Below, one piece after another: positions 12,701-37,359 of a stretch of 64,000 nucleotides of DNA (within the stretch, counting starts at the first letter, position 1; each line of letters starts with the position of its first letter). Under the pieces are notes generated by a model that worked only from the letters and a program-made list of their open reading frames with translations, did no database searches and was not told where the DNA came from. The DNA lies in the NCBI RefSeq assembly GCF_001640805.2, contig NC_066851.1, forward strand, positions 22,400,127 to 22,464,126, read 5' to 3'. Both the position numbers and the translations under genes were made by a program. The stretch is from Lates calcarifer (taxonomy: Eukaryota; Chordata; Actinopteri; Centropomidae).

Positions 12701-13320
12701 AGTCACATTTTGTCATTTTCGAGACTCCGTAGCTTTGCCCTGTGACTTGAATGTAATGATAATCGACAAACTGGGGTTAGAAAGTGTCTTGGGTGGAAAC
12801 AGACACCAGCCACTGTAAATTTAAACTTTATATTTTAAGAATTTAATAATGAAAATCTGACTTATTTGGTGAAACAAAGTGGCTGCTGACTCTCTACACC
12901 CACCAGACACAGCTTTAAAAAAAACTATGAGCCAAATCTGCGAAGCTAAAACTTCTCGTCCTCTTCTTCTACAGTCGCCATGTACCTGGGGATCAAAAAG
13001 GGGAAAATAAAGACAGTAAACCCCGCTCCCTCAGATTCACTTGGAGTATGAGGACCACCAGCTCCATGGAGCCCTGCGATATCATGCGGGAAATTCGCAA
13101 GGTGCTCGATGCCAACAACTGCGACTACGAACAGCAAGAGAGTTTCCTGCTTCTTTGCGTCCACGGGGACGGGCGAGCTGAGAACCTGGTCCAGTGGGAG
13201 ATGGAGGTTTGCAAGCTTCCCCGTCTCTCCCTCAACGGCGTCAGGTTCAAGAGGATATCCGGATCATCCATCGCTTTCAAAAACATTGCTTCCAAAGTTG
13301 CCAACGAGTTAAAGCTATGA
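594..13320 (+). CDS. mark3: MARK3 Ser/Thr kinase, 3' part (gene model, partial at 5')
   Basis: MARK kinases phosphorylate microtubule-associated proteins and cell-polarity substrates. The N-terminal kinase and UBA domains lie before this window; only spacer exons and the C-terminal KA1 domain are here. Exons found: 594-770, 3462-3731, 5426-5452 (micro-exon), 9017-9096 (frame-switch), 11668-11712, 12975-13320. All but the switch exon join at phase 2, so splicing 3462-3731 to any combination of 5426-5452 and 11668-11712 and then to 12975 keeps the KA1 frame, ending in NELKL and TGA. Assignment to MARK3 rather than MARK1, 2 or 4 rests on [15 protein letters not shown] in KA1, which is close to human MARK3 as I recall it, and on the neighbouring ckb and trmt61a. 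Teleosts may carry two copies (a/b), which I cannot tell apart. Confidence is high for the gene and lower for which exons are constitutive. Confidence 0.93.
771..3461. other. mark3 intron, nothing recognised
   Basis: AT-rich intronic DNA. A locally CT/GC-richer stretch at 1,950-2,140 is open in one frame for 90 codons but shows no MARK-like residues or paired splice sites. Confidence 0.6.
3462..3731 (+). CDS. mark3: mark3 spacer exon, 270 nt
   Basis: This clear MARK3 exon starts after CTCCTGCAG and ends at CCCGCAG before GTAGGC. It reads [18 protein letters not shown], then [20 protein letters not shown], then [11 protein letters not shown] and [12 protein letters not shown]. These are the most recognisable MARK spacer blocks, serine/threonine- and arginine-rich and basic near the end. 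Phase 2 on both sides (90 codons in effect) matches the upstream exon and every downstream alternative except the switch exon's outcome. It is the branch point from which the alternative tails diverge. Confidence 0.95.
4395..4550 (-). repeat. Dispersed repeat copy (partner at 47.9 kb)
   Basis: Shares, in inverted orientation, GCCATCTTGTTTTTACACTG and a GAAGTAT...GAGGA backbone with 47,935-48,100. Located in a mark3 intron; no coding frame. Confidence 0.65.
5426..5452 (+). CDS. mark3: mark3 27-nt micro-exon
   Basis: This nine-codon micro-exon sits between TTTGTAG and GTAGGA. Joined to the preceding AG it reads [10 protein letters not shown], almost identical to the alternatively spliced NMSFRF insert I recall in human MARK3 (NLSFRFARR in MARK2). 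Length 27 and matching phase 2 make it an in-frame cassette. It is preceded by a C/T-rich stretch at about 5343-5425, a normal micro-exon context. It adds a basic aromatic patch just before the KA1-proximal tail. The similarity and phase make this call firm despite the small size. Confidence 0.9.
5744..6480. repeat. Inverted pair of a dispersed teleost repeat (foldback)
   Basis: The left arm (about 5744-5830) and right arm (about 6322-6410) are inverted copies sharing TAGCTTAGCATAAAGACTGG and AATATGAAGCTGCA words. They enclose about 490 bp of AT-rich DNA. Another copy is at 56,780-57,010. It is either a foldback transposon or two opposite insertions. Located in a mark3 intron. Confidence 0.75.
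8130..8145 (-). promoter_or_regulatory. CTCF-like motif
   Basis: The reverse strand reads CAGCCACCAGAGGGCGC, a near-consensus CTCF core, within a short GC-rich patch (8100-8145) of mark3 intron DNA. Motif only; binding is not shown. Confidence 0.45.
9017..9096 (+). CDS. mark3: mark3 80-nt frame-switch exon (KA1-less isoform)
   Basis: The acceptor is CTCTGCCTAG and the donor GTAAGT. Joined to the AG of 3462-3731 it reads [18 protein letters not shown] and on to TQGGKTL. This resembles the RVTLDPSKRQ segment of the KA1-less human MARK4 isoform (recall), which I reconstruct as the same 80-nt length. Because 80 is not a multiple of 3, inclusion shifts the two downstream exons to an alternative frame: the 45-nt exon then reads [14 protein letters not shown] and the last exon [11 protein letters not shown]...SLGV, with stop at 13049-13051. 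That stop is in the last exon, so nonsense-mediated decay is not expected. The exon sits between a poly-T run (about 8876-8895) and long pyrimidine tracts (about 9125-9260, 9433-9475), which suggests PTB-type splicing control (inference). Confidence 0.82.
9125..9260 (+). repeat. TTCC/TTTC pyrimidine tract
   Basis: Long CT-rich low-complexity stretch starting 30 bp after the mark3 frame-switch exon; another lies at 9,433-9,475. It could bind pyrimidine-tract splicing regulators (inference). Confidence 0.7.
11668..11712 (+). CDS. mark3: mark3 45-nt exon readable in two frames
   Basis: The exon starts after GCGCCTCAG and ends before GTGAGG. In the KA1 frame (entered with AG|A) it reads [15 protein letters not shown], close to LPTEYERNGRFEGSS of human MARK3 (recall). 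After the 80-nt switch exon it reads [14 protein letters not shown], close to SQTNLRESGDLRSQ of human MARK4 (recall). Length 45 means it is an in-frame cassette in either frame. That both readings match known MARK tails is the main evidence for dual coding. Confidence 0.88.
12975..13320 (+). CDS. mark3: mark3 terminal exon with KA1 domain
   Basis: The acceptor is CTTCTACAG. In the main frame (first base completes a codon) it reads [25 protein letters not shown], then the KA1 domain from [17 protein letters not shown] through [16 protein letters not shown] to [11 protein letters not shown] and TGA at 13318-13320. KA1 binds acidic phospholipids and contributes to autoinhibition in this family. 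In the alternative frame the first 77 nt encode [11 protein letters not shown]...SDSLGV, with TGA at 13049-13051, removing KA1. Both readings have family counterparts. Confidence 0.97.
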
Positions 13321-13858
13321 ACAAAAGGGTTTAAAAGTATACATATATATATCTAGAAGTATTTAAGCTGTACAATCATCCAAGTAGCAGTTTCCAAATG
13401 TCTCCTTTTTTAAAAAACAAAATACAGAGTATGTATTGAATATTATAATGTATAGATTAAGGCTTTTGGCAATAATCACTGAATTACCTACTAATATCTC
13501 AGTCTATTCTGGCCACACGGGGTCGACATTAACGAGTTGAATATGATTTGTCATGCTGTGAATGTGGACAAAAAAGCATTTCTAGTCTTATTTATTTCAT
13601 CTTTTTTTTCTCCTCTCATTGAAAAAGAAAAAAATTACGTAGCGTTTTTTGTTTTCAGTGTAAATAATGTATCTTACTTTCAAAGACAGCTTCACTGCAA
13701 TACTCCATTTTTTTTCTTTGTTTTTTTTTTCCCTTTGTTTTTTCTTTTTGTATTTCGTTTAAAAAAAAAAAAGTAGAGATGATGAGGGAGTCTGTGTAAA
13801 TGCCCACGTGGTTTAAGGGTCACTCATGTCTCAAATTAAAGTGTCTGTCAACTTGAAA
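13321..13858 (+). terminator. mark3: mark3 3' UTR and poly(A) signal
   Basis: The 3' untranslated region is AT-rich with T- and A-runs near 13700-13775. The best poly(A) signal is ATTAAA at 13835-13840, followed by a TGTCTGTC / TGTCCTTGTCTC stretch as downstream element. No AATAAA is nearer. The cleavage position is an estimate. Confidence 0.6.
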
Positions 13859-14779
13859 TGTCCTTGTCTCACGCTGGTTATTTGTATCCGGACACATGGT
13901 CGAGATGAAAATCTAAAAGTATCTGGAACTTTTTCCCAGTATTTAAATATATTGTTCAGTGTTTAAAAATAGAGAAAGAATGAAGCAACACTTTTTGTTG
14001 TAGTGTGTTATTTTATGTACTTTTTAAAAGACGTCTGGACACTGCCCCCAAAAAGTTAAAAACTGATTTAGCCCTGTTGTAACCTGGATACACACAGGTA
14101 GATGTCTTAAGGATGTATATCATAAACCCCATGCTTTTATTTTGAAGGAGTCTTAAAGGAACACTGTCTGTTGGACTCAACAACTTTTTTTGGTCCAGAT
14201 TATGTCTGAACTTGTTTTTATAAATTAGCAGACTAAAAAAAGTAACAAAAGCCTCTGCCATTTTGTTTAATCTCTGTAACTGTCCCTGTCAATACAGCTG
14301 AGACAGGAAGTCAAACTTTATACCAAAACTGCATCCTACAATTCCCATAATGCAACTTTATAGCATTCAGTGCTATACAGTGAGGACTCCCCAACTAAAA
14401 TCTGTGTATCGGCCCTTTGAGGTTGTTTATACAATGTGTATTGTATAGTCTCTGAAATGTAACGTAAACATAAGGAAAGTTCTCTTATCGGACATCTGTG
14501 CCACACATGGTGATGCGTTCAGGGACAGATGTAGGTCCACTGCACATACATGTACATCTGGGGACAATGGTCTTAGTTAAAGTCTGGACAGTGAAACACT
14601 GTTGGTCTGAAACCTTCTGACTGGAGATTTAAACTGGAGCTGCAGGTGAAACTTTGCCATGTGATAAAATTCATAATCTACAGCTTCTGTTTCAGAGCAG
14701 ATCTACATTATAACAGACTGAAGTTAGAACAGTGGTGATGGGATTATTCACATATGAACCATAAACAGTGTCAGTTCAA

Positions 14780-14905
14780 CTTCAACCAGAACTTTTAATT
14801 TCAGATCCGTCTCTTCACCGTACACGAACCGTTTCATTTTAAATACACAAACAAATCCAAACTGTGTAATACAGAGTGCAATCCAGGACAGAGTCAAACA
14901 TTCAT
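14780..14905 (-). terminator. ckb: ckb 3' UTR and probable poly(A) signal
   Basis: The first good signal on the minus strand is ATTAAA at 14799-14794. An AATAAA also occurs at 14141-14136, allowing a longer form. About 0.9 kb (13,860-14,780) separates this tail from the end of mark3. The two genes converge, and nothing else coding is seen between them. Confidence 0.45.
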
Positions 14906-15168
14906 TCAGACAGAGGGGAGAGGGAAGAGGGGGAGGAGGGGAAGGGATAAAGGGGCGAGAGCTGAGGTGTTTAGGTGTTTGGATGGCTTTACTTCTGGGC
15001 AGGGCATCAGGTCATCGATGGACTGGCCTTTCTCCAGCTTCTTCTCCATCTCGATCAGCAGCTTGATTCCATCGACCACCATCTGCACCAGCTCCACCTC
15101 AGAGAAGCCCAGTCTGTCAGCGTTAGAGATGTCAAACACTCCGCCCACAGCAGCTGTGTCCACGCCAC
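14906..15168 (-). CDS. ckb: ckb last exon, C-terminus altered by one base
   Basis: Reads [33 protein letters not shown], then [15 protein letters not shown]. Family members then end AQK and stop. Here one extra C (within 14995-15006) gives [18 protein letters not shown] and more, stopping at 14906. In the other frame the expected AQK and TAA are present, with TAA at 14991-14989, and the protein would be 381 residues. This is either a sequence error, a recent frameshift, or a real 28-residue proline/leucine-rich tail. Confidence 0.85.
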
Positions 15169-17904
15169 CTGAAGGCAACACGCAGGAACAAAGAGCTTAA
15201 GTCACTGTAGTCTGAACGTAGATCTAACATCAGGGAAAGATACTAGAATAAAGAGAAGTGATGGTGAGTTTACCAGTTCCACGTTTCTGGAGCCTCAGCC
15301 TCTTGAGAACCTCCTCGAACTTGGCGTGTTTGCTCATGTTGGGCAGCTTCACGTGCACACCTGCGCGCAGGCCGGTGCCCAGGTTGGACGGGCAGGTGAG
15401 GACGTAGCCCAGGTGCTCGTTCCACATGAAGGCGTGGCCTCTGTCCTTGAACAGGCTCTCGATCTAAACAACAGAACCAGGCTGATGAGCTGTTCGTACA
15501 GTGTTTGATACAAGTCAGTAAAAAGGATAATTAACACAGGAACACGTCCGTCAGCCGGGTTCATGGAACAAAACCTCCCTCTGCAGATTAACGACTTGTT
15601 TTGACAGAAACTGACCTTGGTGAGTCCGGTACAGAAGCGGTTGAACACTTCCTTCATGTTGCCTCCTTTCTGCATAGAGATCACACGCAGGTGGTCCTCC
15701 TCGTTCACCCACACCAGGAATGTCTTGTTGTCGTTGTGCCTGAAGACAGAGGCAGATACAGAGCTCAGCTTCCTTCAGAATTAGATTTACAAACAGCTGT
15801 GTGATTCACGGCTGTGGAGATGAAGCCTCACCAGATGCCCCTGGCGTCGGGCCAGTCGCGGGCCATCCCTGAGGCCAGCAGCAGAGGAGACACTGGCTTG
15901 TCGAACAGGAAGTGGTCGTCGATGAGCTGCTGCTGCTCAGCATCCGTCATGTTCTTCAGGGCGTAGTATTTCCCCTTCAGGTCTCCACTCAGGGAGGCCA
16001 GAGCTGCAGGAGATCAAGTTAAAAACAAATATCAGAGATGTCAAAAATACTAAAGACTGTCACACAGCTGCTTCAGCCTGTGATGAACTGGTTTGACAGA
16101 TCAGGTCTAATCTGAAACAATTAGTTGAACTGAAATAGTTTGTGACTATTTTCATACCTGGTTCCAGTTTCTGAATTGAAAGAATTTGCTGCTTTTCTTT
16201 GCCTGATGTTGTAATAATCTGGATCTGAGGTTTGGATCAGATCTGGCTGCAAATAATTTGAGATCAGCTTGGTCTTTAGGAAACTGATGGGAATTTTAAC
16301 AGTTTCAACATTTTGAACCAAATGATGGATCAAGATGAAAACTGGCAGATTAATAATGACAGCAGTTCATTGCAGAGTAAACACACAGCTGAGTCTGCTT
16401 TAACTTTACTGCTGTATTATTCCACCTGCTGCCACTAGAGGGAGCCCACTGCCACACTAAAGGCTTCACTGGGCCTCAGACTGGCTCCAGTTATTTTACA
16501 TAACAGAATCATTGAGCTGAGGCCACGTCTCCATCTGTGTGCTGATGCCTTCAGCACTGACAGTGTGAGGTCAGTTTCTTCTTCACCTTCGATGGAGAGC
16601 TTCTCCACAGCGCGCCTCTCTCCTCTGCTGCAGTGTGGCGGCAGGCAGAAGCCGCGGATGCTGCGTCCTGTTCGGACACGGGAGCTCAGAACGTAGTTGG
16701 GGTCGAGGTCGTCGCCACCCTGACAGATGATGAGAGCGGTTAGTTTCTGTTCAGACCCACTGTCACACTCAGCCTGGTTAAATGAAAGAGAGCGGCGGTA
16801 CCTTCAGGTTGTCTGGGTTGAGGTCGGTCTTGTGCTTGTCTGTGGGTTTGTATCCTCCATGTCTGTCCTCGATCACGGGGTCCAGCAGCTCCTTGAAGAC
16901 CTCGTATGTCTCCTCGTCTCCAGCGACACAGCCCACGGTCATGATGAAGGGGTGGCCTGCACACAGTAGACAGGGTCACAGGAGACAGTGACAGGAAACA
17001 CACACACAAACATCCTCACTATCTCAATGTGCTGAGTGTCGTCAGGTCTCAGGACTGTGTTACTGTACCAGGATTATCAACCCCTGTCTGAATGACACCA
17101 TCTATGGTGAAGCCGTTGGGTGTAGCCCTCTCTCTCAGCTTCTTGTACATGTCCTGGGTTAAGAACTTGGCCATGTGGTTGTTGTGCTGACTGAGATCTG
17201 GGAACTCGTCCTCAGCTGACAGCCTCTTCACCATCAGCCTGGCCATACCCTCAGAGCTGAACACAAACACAGTCTACAGGGTGAGGGCCAGTCACCTGTC
17301 ACCTGTCATCAGTTACCAGATAAACCTGAGTTCTGATCCAGGTCCACTCTGTTCTTTGCTAGTCTACACAACAAACCGTTACAGCTCACATTAAACAGAG
17401 CAGCGTGGATTATCAGCTGCTGCTCTGCATACATTATGTAACATGGTAATCTTTACCATTTGCTGTAAAGCTGTGCAGTATTGCTCTGATAATGGAGAGC
17501 CTTAATAGGAGCAGGACACTTTCTGACTGTTCAGCTCTTCATATCTGTAAACGTCGGTCACACTTTATCCCCTCAGCAAGGTCACAGTGTAAAAAGCTGT
17601 TAGTGTTCCCTCGCAGGAACATGAAGCACAGAGCGCCGCTGCGGCCATTAAACGCGGTCGATCAGAGCAGAACAGATGGCTGATTCGCCGAAAAGCCGCT
17701 TGTGTTTTTACCTGGGTTATCAACCCCAGTCTGAATGACATCATCCAGAGTAAATCCACTGGGTGTCTGTTTGCTCCTCAGCCGCTCGTACATAGCAGGA
17801 GTCAGGACCTTGGCCATATGATTGTTGTGTTTGCTGAGGTCCGGGTATTCCTGCTCCGGAGTGAATTTCATCTTCAGCTGGTTGTGCGTGTTACCGAAAG
17901 GCAT
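14906..17904 (-). CDS. ckb: brain-type creatine kinase (full coding span)
   Basis: Creatine kinase B reversibly transfers phosphate between ATP and creatine in the cytosol and acts as a dimer. Coding exons on the minus strand: 17904-17712 (N-terminus A) or 17246-17069 (N-terminus B), then 16956-16802, 16719-16587, 16003-15832, 15739-15616, 15463-15274 and 15168-14906. The phases join without gaps. Family hallmarks: [18 protein letters not shown], the loop [21 protein letters not shown], and the active-site block [12 protein letters not shown] with the reactive cysteine. With exon A the frame as given is 409 residues. Ignoring one extra base near the end it would be 381, the normal length. Start A is supported by its match to MPFSNSHN of human CKB (recall). 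Confidence 0.96.
15274..15463 (-). CDS. ckb: ckb exon 7 with reactive cysteine
   Basis: Reads [72 protein letters not shown] carries the reactive cysteine (Cys283 in mammalian numbering). Length 190 nt, phase 0 in and phase 1 out; donor GTAAAC. Confidence 0.96.
15616..15739 (-). CDS. ckb: ckb exon 6
   Basis: Reads [18 protein letters not shown] then [17 protein letters not shown] and CTGLTK. It includes the [10 protein letters not shown] block with the catalytic-site glutamate region. Acceptor GTCTTCAG, donor GTCAGT, ending in phase 0. Confidence 0.96.
15832..16003 (-). CDS. ckb: ckb exon 5
   Basis: Reads [55 protein letters not shown]. It contains the catalytic-domain segment [11 protein letters not shown] typical of creatine kinases. 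The last tryptophan codon is split across the GTGAGG donor. Confidence 0.95.
16431..16445 (+). promoter_or_regulatory. CTCF-like motif in ckb intron
   Basis: GCCACTAGAGGGAGC matches the CTCF core on the plus strand, inside the ckb intron between exons 4 and 5. Motif only. Confidence 0.4.
16587..16719 (-). CDS. ckb: ckb exon 4
   Basis: Reads [18 protein letters not shown] then [18 protein letters not shown] and VEKLSIE. The SSRVRTGRS stretch carries nucleotide-phosphate-binding arginines of guanidino kinases. Donor GTGAAG at 16586; acceptor CATCTGTCAG. Confidence 0.95.
16802..16956 (-). CDS. ckb: ckb exon 3
   Basis: Begins after CTGTGTGCAG and ends at CTGAAG before GTACCG. It encodes [34 protein letters not shown] and [10 protein letters not shown]. 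It includes the flexible loop near the start of the catalytic domain that closes over substrate in this family. Phase 1 in, phase 0 out. It accepts either N-terminal exon. Confidence 0.95.
17069..17256 (-). CDS. ckb: ckb exon 2B: alternative N-terminus
   Basis: A diverged tandem copy of exon 2A lies about 450 bp downstream of it. The acceptor is TGTGTTCAG, then ten untranslated bases, ATG at 17246-17244, and donor GTACAG. It reads [31 protein letters not shown], then [15 protein letters not shown], 60 residues against 65 in 2A, ending in the same phase. Alternative N-termini Ba and Bb from one gene are described for chicken B-type creatine kinase, so this is probably the fish counterpart. An intact frame, splice sites and conserved core argue against a decayed copy. 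Confidence 0.9.
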
Positions 17905-17913
17905 GGCTGATCC
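17712..17913 (-). CDS. ckb: ckb exon 2A: standard N-terminus
   Basis: The acceptor is CCGCCCAG, followed by nine untranslated bases and ATG at 17904-17902. It reads [18 protein letters not shown] then [17 protein letters not shown] and [14 protein letters not shown], ending with one base of the last codon before GTAAAA. It contributes 193 coding nt. It is the usual vertebrate CKB N-terminal domain. If it were spliced to exon 2B instead of exon 3, translation would stop at TGA within eight codons, so the two are mutually exclusive. Confidence 0.95.
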
Positions 17914-18285
17914 CTGGGCGGAGGATGGAGGGAAGACACGGTGAAAAGCAGCGAAACAAACCGACTGCTGAGTGCGGACAGTCAGTCAAATCTGCAGCTC
18001 ATTCCGACATGATGGATGTTACAATTTAGCACAAATTACTGAAAACAAATGTGGATAAAACATGCCATATCCCGCAGTAAATTAAATGTAAATGCGTTTA
18101 AATTAGCGCAGAAATGTGCAGCAGTTACACTCTTTATCATTGTCTATCATTTTATGAGACTACTCCAGTGTTAACATTAACTAAGGCCGATATGATCAGT
18201 CTGTACCGCCCTGCTAGGATCATTTCACCGTTAACAACGGAAGATTTTCTGTCTGTGACGGAATTTGAGTGGAATTAATTCCTAC

Positions 18286-18400
18286 CTGTTGTTGTCGGAT
18301 GTGTGAACTACTACTACAATCAGGGGTTGATACAAAGATCCCTATTTTTCCGGCCGAGGAGCTCACAAACCACCAGCAACGTCTCTGCAGCTCTCCGGTC
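18286..18400 (-). other. ckb: ckb non-coding exon 1
   Basis: Untranslated first exon inferred from the TATA box about 25-30 bp upstream and a good donor, CAACAACAG before GTAGGA, at 18286/18285. The transcription start near 18400 is an estimate. It splices to exon 2A (372-bp intron) or 2B. Confidence 0.65.
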
Positions 18401-18422
18401 AGCCAGAAGCCTTGAGATCGTA

Positions 18423-18455
18423 ATTTATAGCAGACCGTCTCTCCTCCCATTGGTC
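18423..18455 (-). promoter_or_regulatory. ckb: ckb core promoter: TATA and CCAAT boxes
   Basis: On the minus strand, CTATAAATTA (TATA box, 18421-18430) is preceded about 20 bp upstream by GACCAATGGGAGG (CCAAT box, about 18445-18456). Close CCAAT/TATA spacing is a known property of mammalian CKB promoters. Confidence 0.7.
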
Positions 18456-19559
18456 AGTATTTGTAGTCCATTCATTCAATTGGACGCGCTGATTTGGCTC
18501 CAGTGGGGACCCCGTCTACACTTCACTCTACACTTGGCTACTAATTCATATTTTCTGCAATAACTCACAGTTTACAAAGAAAATCTAGTCATATAATTTA
18601 ATCCAACAAATTTCACCGTTTTCGAGGATCACTCTCCTGTTACAACATCAAATCACTGTTTTCAAGTAACACCATGTAAATCTATAAATTATACAACTAA
18701 TCAAATTTGATCAGGTGTTTTTTGTTTTAAGGTTTTTATAAAAAACATATGATAAGTTTCTAAAATCCATCACCTTATTAAAAATAAGTAATGGTTTTTG
18801 GACTTGGAAAAAAAAACAGTATCCAGCTGGGTTCTACCAATAAGTAAATTTACATCTGATAGTTTAATCTGGTTTATTTAAGGTAATGAAGTAATTCACT
18901 GTTTGAGGTCCAGAGAGGTATATTATCATACGTTTCAATACTTCTACTTGCAATAGATTACTTTGAAACTGTGATATTGGTACTTGTACTTAAGAATAAG
19001 AGCTGTGTACTTCTCTTCTCCTGTTCATACTGTATTTTACAAGATCCTTTTCTTAACATGCTTCTAGTGCAATGGGAAAAATCCACAGTCCTTGTTTTGT
19101 ACATAAGTGTATTAGTTGTTTAAACAAATAAAGTGAATTTACAGTGAAGCTTTGGCCTTTTGTTACAATCCTTTTACTACAGCTCAACAGGGGAACACGA
19201 AAAGGGAAGTTTATAATGTAAATATTGTAACTTTACCATGTATTTATTTGATTTTGCACAAAATGTTCTCCGTCGTCACAGCTGTTTTAAGAGAACAATG
19301 AAAACCCATCGTTTAACTGACTTGTGATTCATTTTTACAACTTAAACACAGTGTAATATTCATATACGTGGTCTGCAGTGAACCCTGATCTACAAATCAT
19401 CTGCAGAGCCTCCTTGAATCGGCTTCGTGTGCGAGGGGAGGTTACCGATTAGTGCACCGGTTCAGTATCCGGTCCCGTCGACTCAACTTCCCCCGAAAAC
19501 AACACCACATGTGCGGGAAATGAATGGGTAGCTGTCAGCGCTGTCTACACGCACATATA

Positions 19560-19644
19560 ACGGCGTTAAGAGCAGAAATAGCCGTTTACTGACCATATTT
19601 TGTGTTCCTATCAAACACGCAAAAAGACGCCATTCCTGGAGAAG
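19560..19644 (+). other. trmt61a: trmt61a non-coding exon 1 (approximate start)
   Basis: A 5' untranslated exon is inferred from the consensus donor GGAGAAG|GTAGGT at 19644/19645 inside a GC-richer stretch (19,400-19,640) about 1.2 kb from the divergent ckb start. No TATA box is obvious. The left edge is a guess. It would splice to the acceptor at 21,406. Confidence 0.5.
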
Positions 19645-19689
19645 GTAGGTCGAGAGTCTCCAATGGTTCTTTTACTTGCTGGGTGTTTT

Positions 19690-20185
19690 GAACTTTAACG
19701 GTAGCTAACGTTAGCACGTTAGCACGTTAGCTAGTTAACAAGTTGAGCTCAAAATTAATTAAAATCGTCTGTAAAGTAACGTGAGCTTGGGGAGCATTTT
19801 GCACTGTGACCCTTTGTATGTTTGAGGTTATAAATAACGTTAATATTTTATAACCCATATTAAAATCGTTACCTAATAACTTAACCGTTAGCTGGCTAGC
19901 TAGCCGTTAGCAGCAACGGTGAATCAGCCTGTTAACGTTAGCATCAGTTAGGATGATTAAACTAGGTGGTAACGTTAGAGAAAAGCTAATTCAGGTGTTG
20001 TGTCGAAGCGTGTTTCCCCGTTAAGTTGTGTTAAACCTTGGACTAAATGTTTCCCTGAATCTACCTGCAATATTTCTAACTACTACACAATCTTTCCCAC
20101 CCACTATCTCCTCTACGGTTAAGTTAAACAAAACTTTAAAGTCCTAACGCGAATGTAGGAGGACAGCGATACGTGAAGCTAACGT
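19690..20185 (+). repeat. GTTAGC/AACGTT-rich tract in trmt61a intron 1
   Basis: Several copies of AACGTTAGC, GTTAGCACGTTAGC and GCTAGCTAGC-type words lie within 500 bp of the inferred first exon. Many are palindromic (GCTAACGTTAGC). No coding frame. It may be a simple-repeat-like tract or a binding-site cluster. Confidence 0.6.
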
Positions 20186-21406
20186 TATATGAAGTGGAAA
20201 CAGACTTCGACACAAACCCTCGATTTTCTCCCAACAAATATCAGAAATATATAGTTATCTAATCAGCAATGGCATTCATTAATTAATCTGACTTACAGCT
20301 TCTCTAAGTTGTCTGACATGTTTTGGTCCGTTTCTTTCGTGAAGAAGCAGCAAAAAACGAATCCGCCGTCTCCCTGTGTGTCTCTGAGGTTTAGCAGTTA
20401 AATGAAACGACCGTTAACCGTTTTATTCTTTTAAAAAATCTACTGGATTTGAAAATTAACGGTCAGTTCGCGAGATACTTCAAAATTAAAGATGTTTCAC
20501 TCTGGCTGCGGAGCTGTTACCATGGCAACGGGCCTCTAACGGACTGTGGACATTTTTAATATTTTGTAGTCGCTTTGTGTCTCTTTTTGGTCATATTGAG
20601 TCTTATTGTAGTTCTTTGATTGACTTTCCAACAATAAAACTTAACAGTCACTTCCAACAGATGCTCTGGTCCAGGATCTCAAGGGGACTGTGTTTCCCAG
20701 TTCCCATTTTTCCCATTTGTAACAGCAACTTGAGAGTTGACATTGCTGCAGAGCTTGTCTGTTGTCCAGTTGCATTGTGGGTAATGTAGGCGCCAGGTTT
20801 TATCAAGGAATAAGAAAGTGTGGAATAGAAAAGATGATATCTGCTTCTGCTGCATTGATTTATCAATTGTTAGTTTGACACTGTTATTGGATTTTCATGC
20901 TGAATCAATCGAGTACTACCACAAAGTGTAAAGCAGGTTTTATTTTTATCTTTTCATTTTGTACCTACCAAATCCCCTAGACCACGACTGAACAAATCTG
21001 TGCTGTAAACTGATTATTCATGTTGACGTGTTGTGATGTAGTTAACAGCTTGATTATTTTACCAGATGGCACCTTCAGATGTCTAGATTTGTCAAACCAA
21101 CAGGCAAAGATATTTAGTTTTATTTCTAGAAAACAGATAAAATGACCTGTCGTTTGAGTCCAGCTTATGTCTGATAGCTTATGTCTGACTTAGCAGATAA
21201 ACAGAACAATAAATGAGGAAGTAAGCAAGTTGAAATAAACTCTACTCAATAAAGAATTTAAATATCTTAACCATAGCATTAAAGCATATATAAATGATAC
21301 ATTAGGGTTTGGTAATGTCTGTTGATAAATAGTGTTTTGTGTTGACTTGTGATTGGTTTATAAACTCAGTAAAGCCAGCCTGTGTTCATCTTTTACCCTG
21401 TTTTAG

Positions 21407-37359
<15,953 letters not shown>

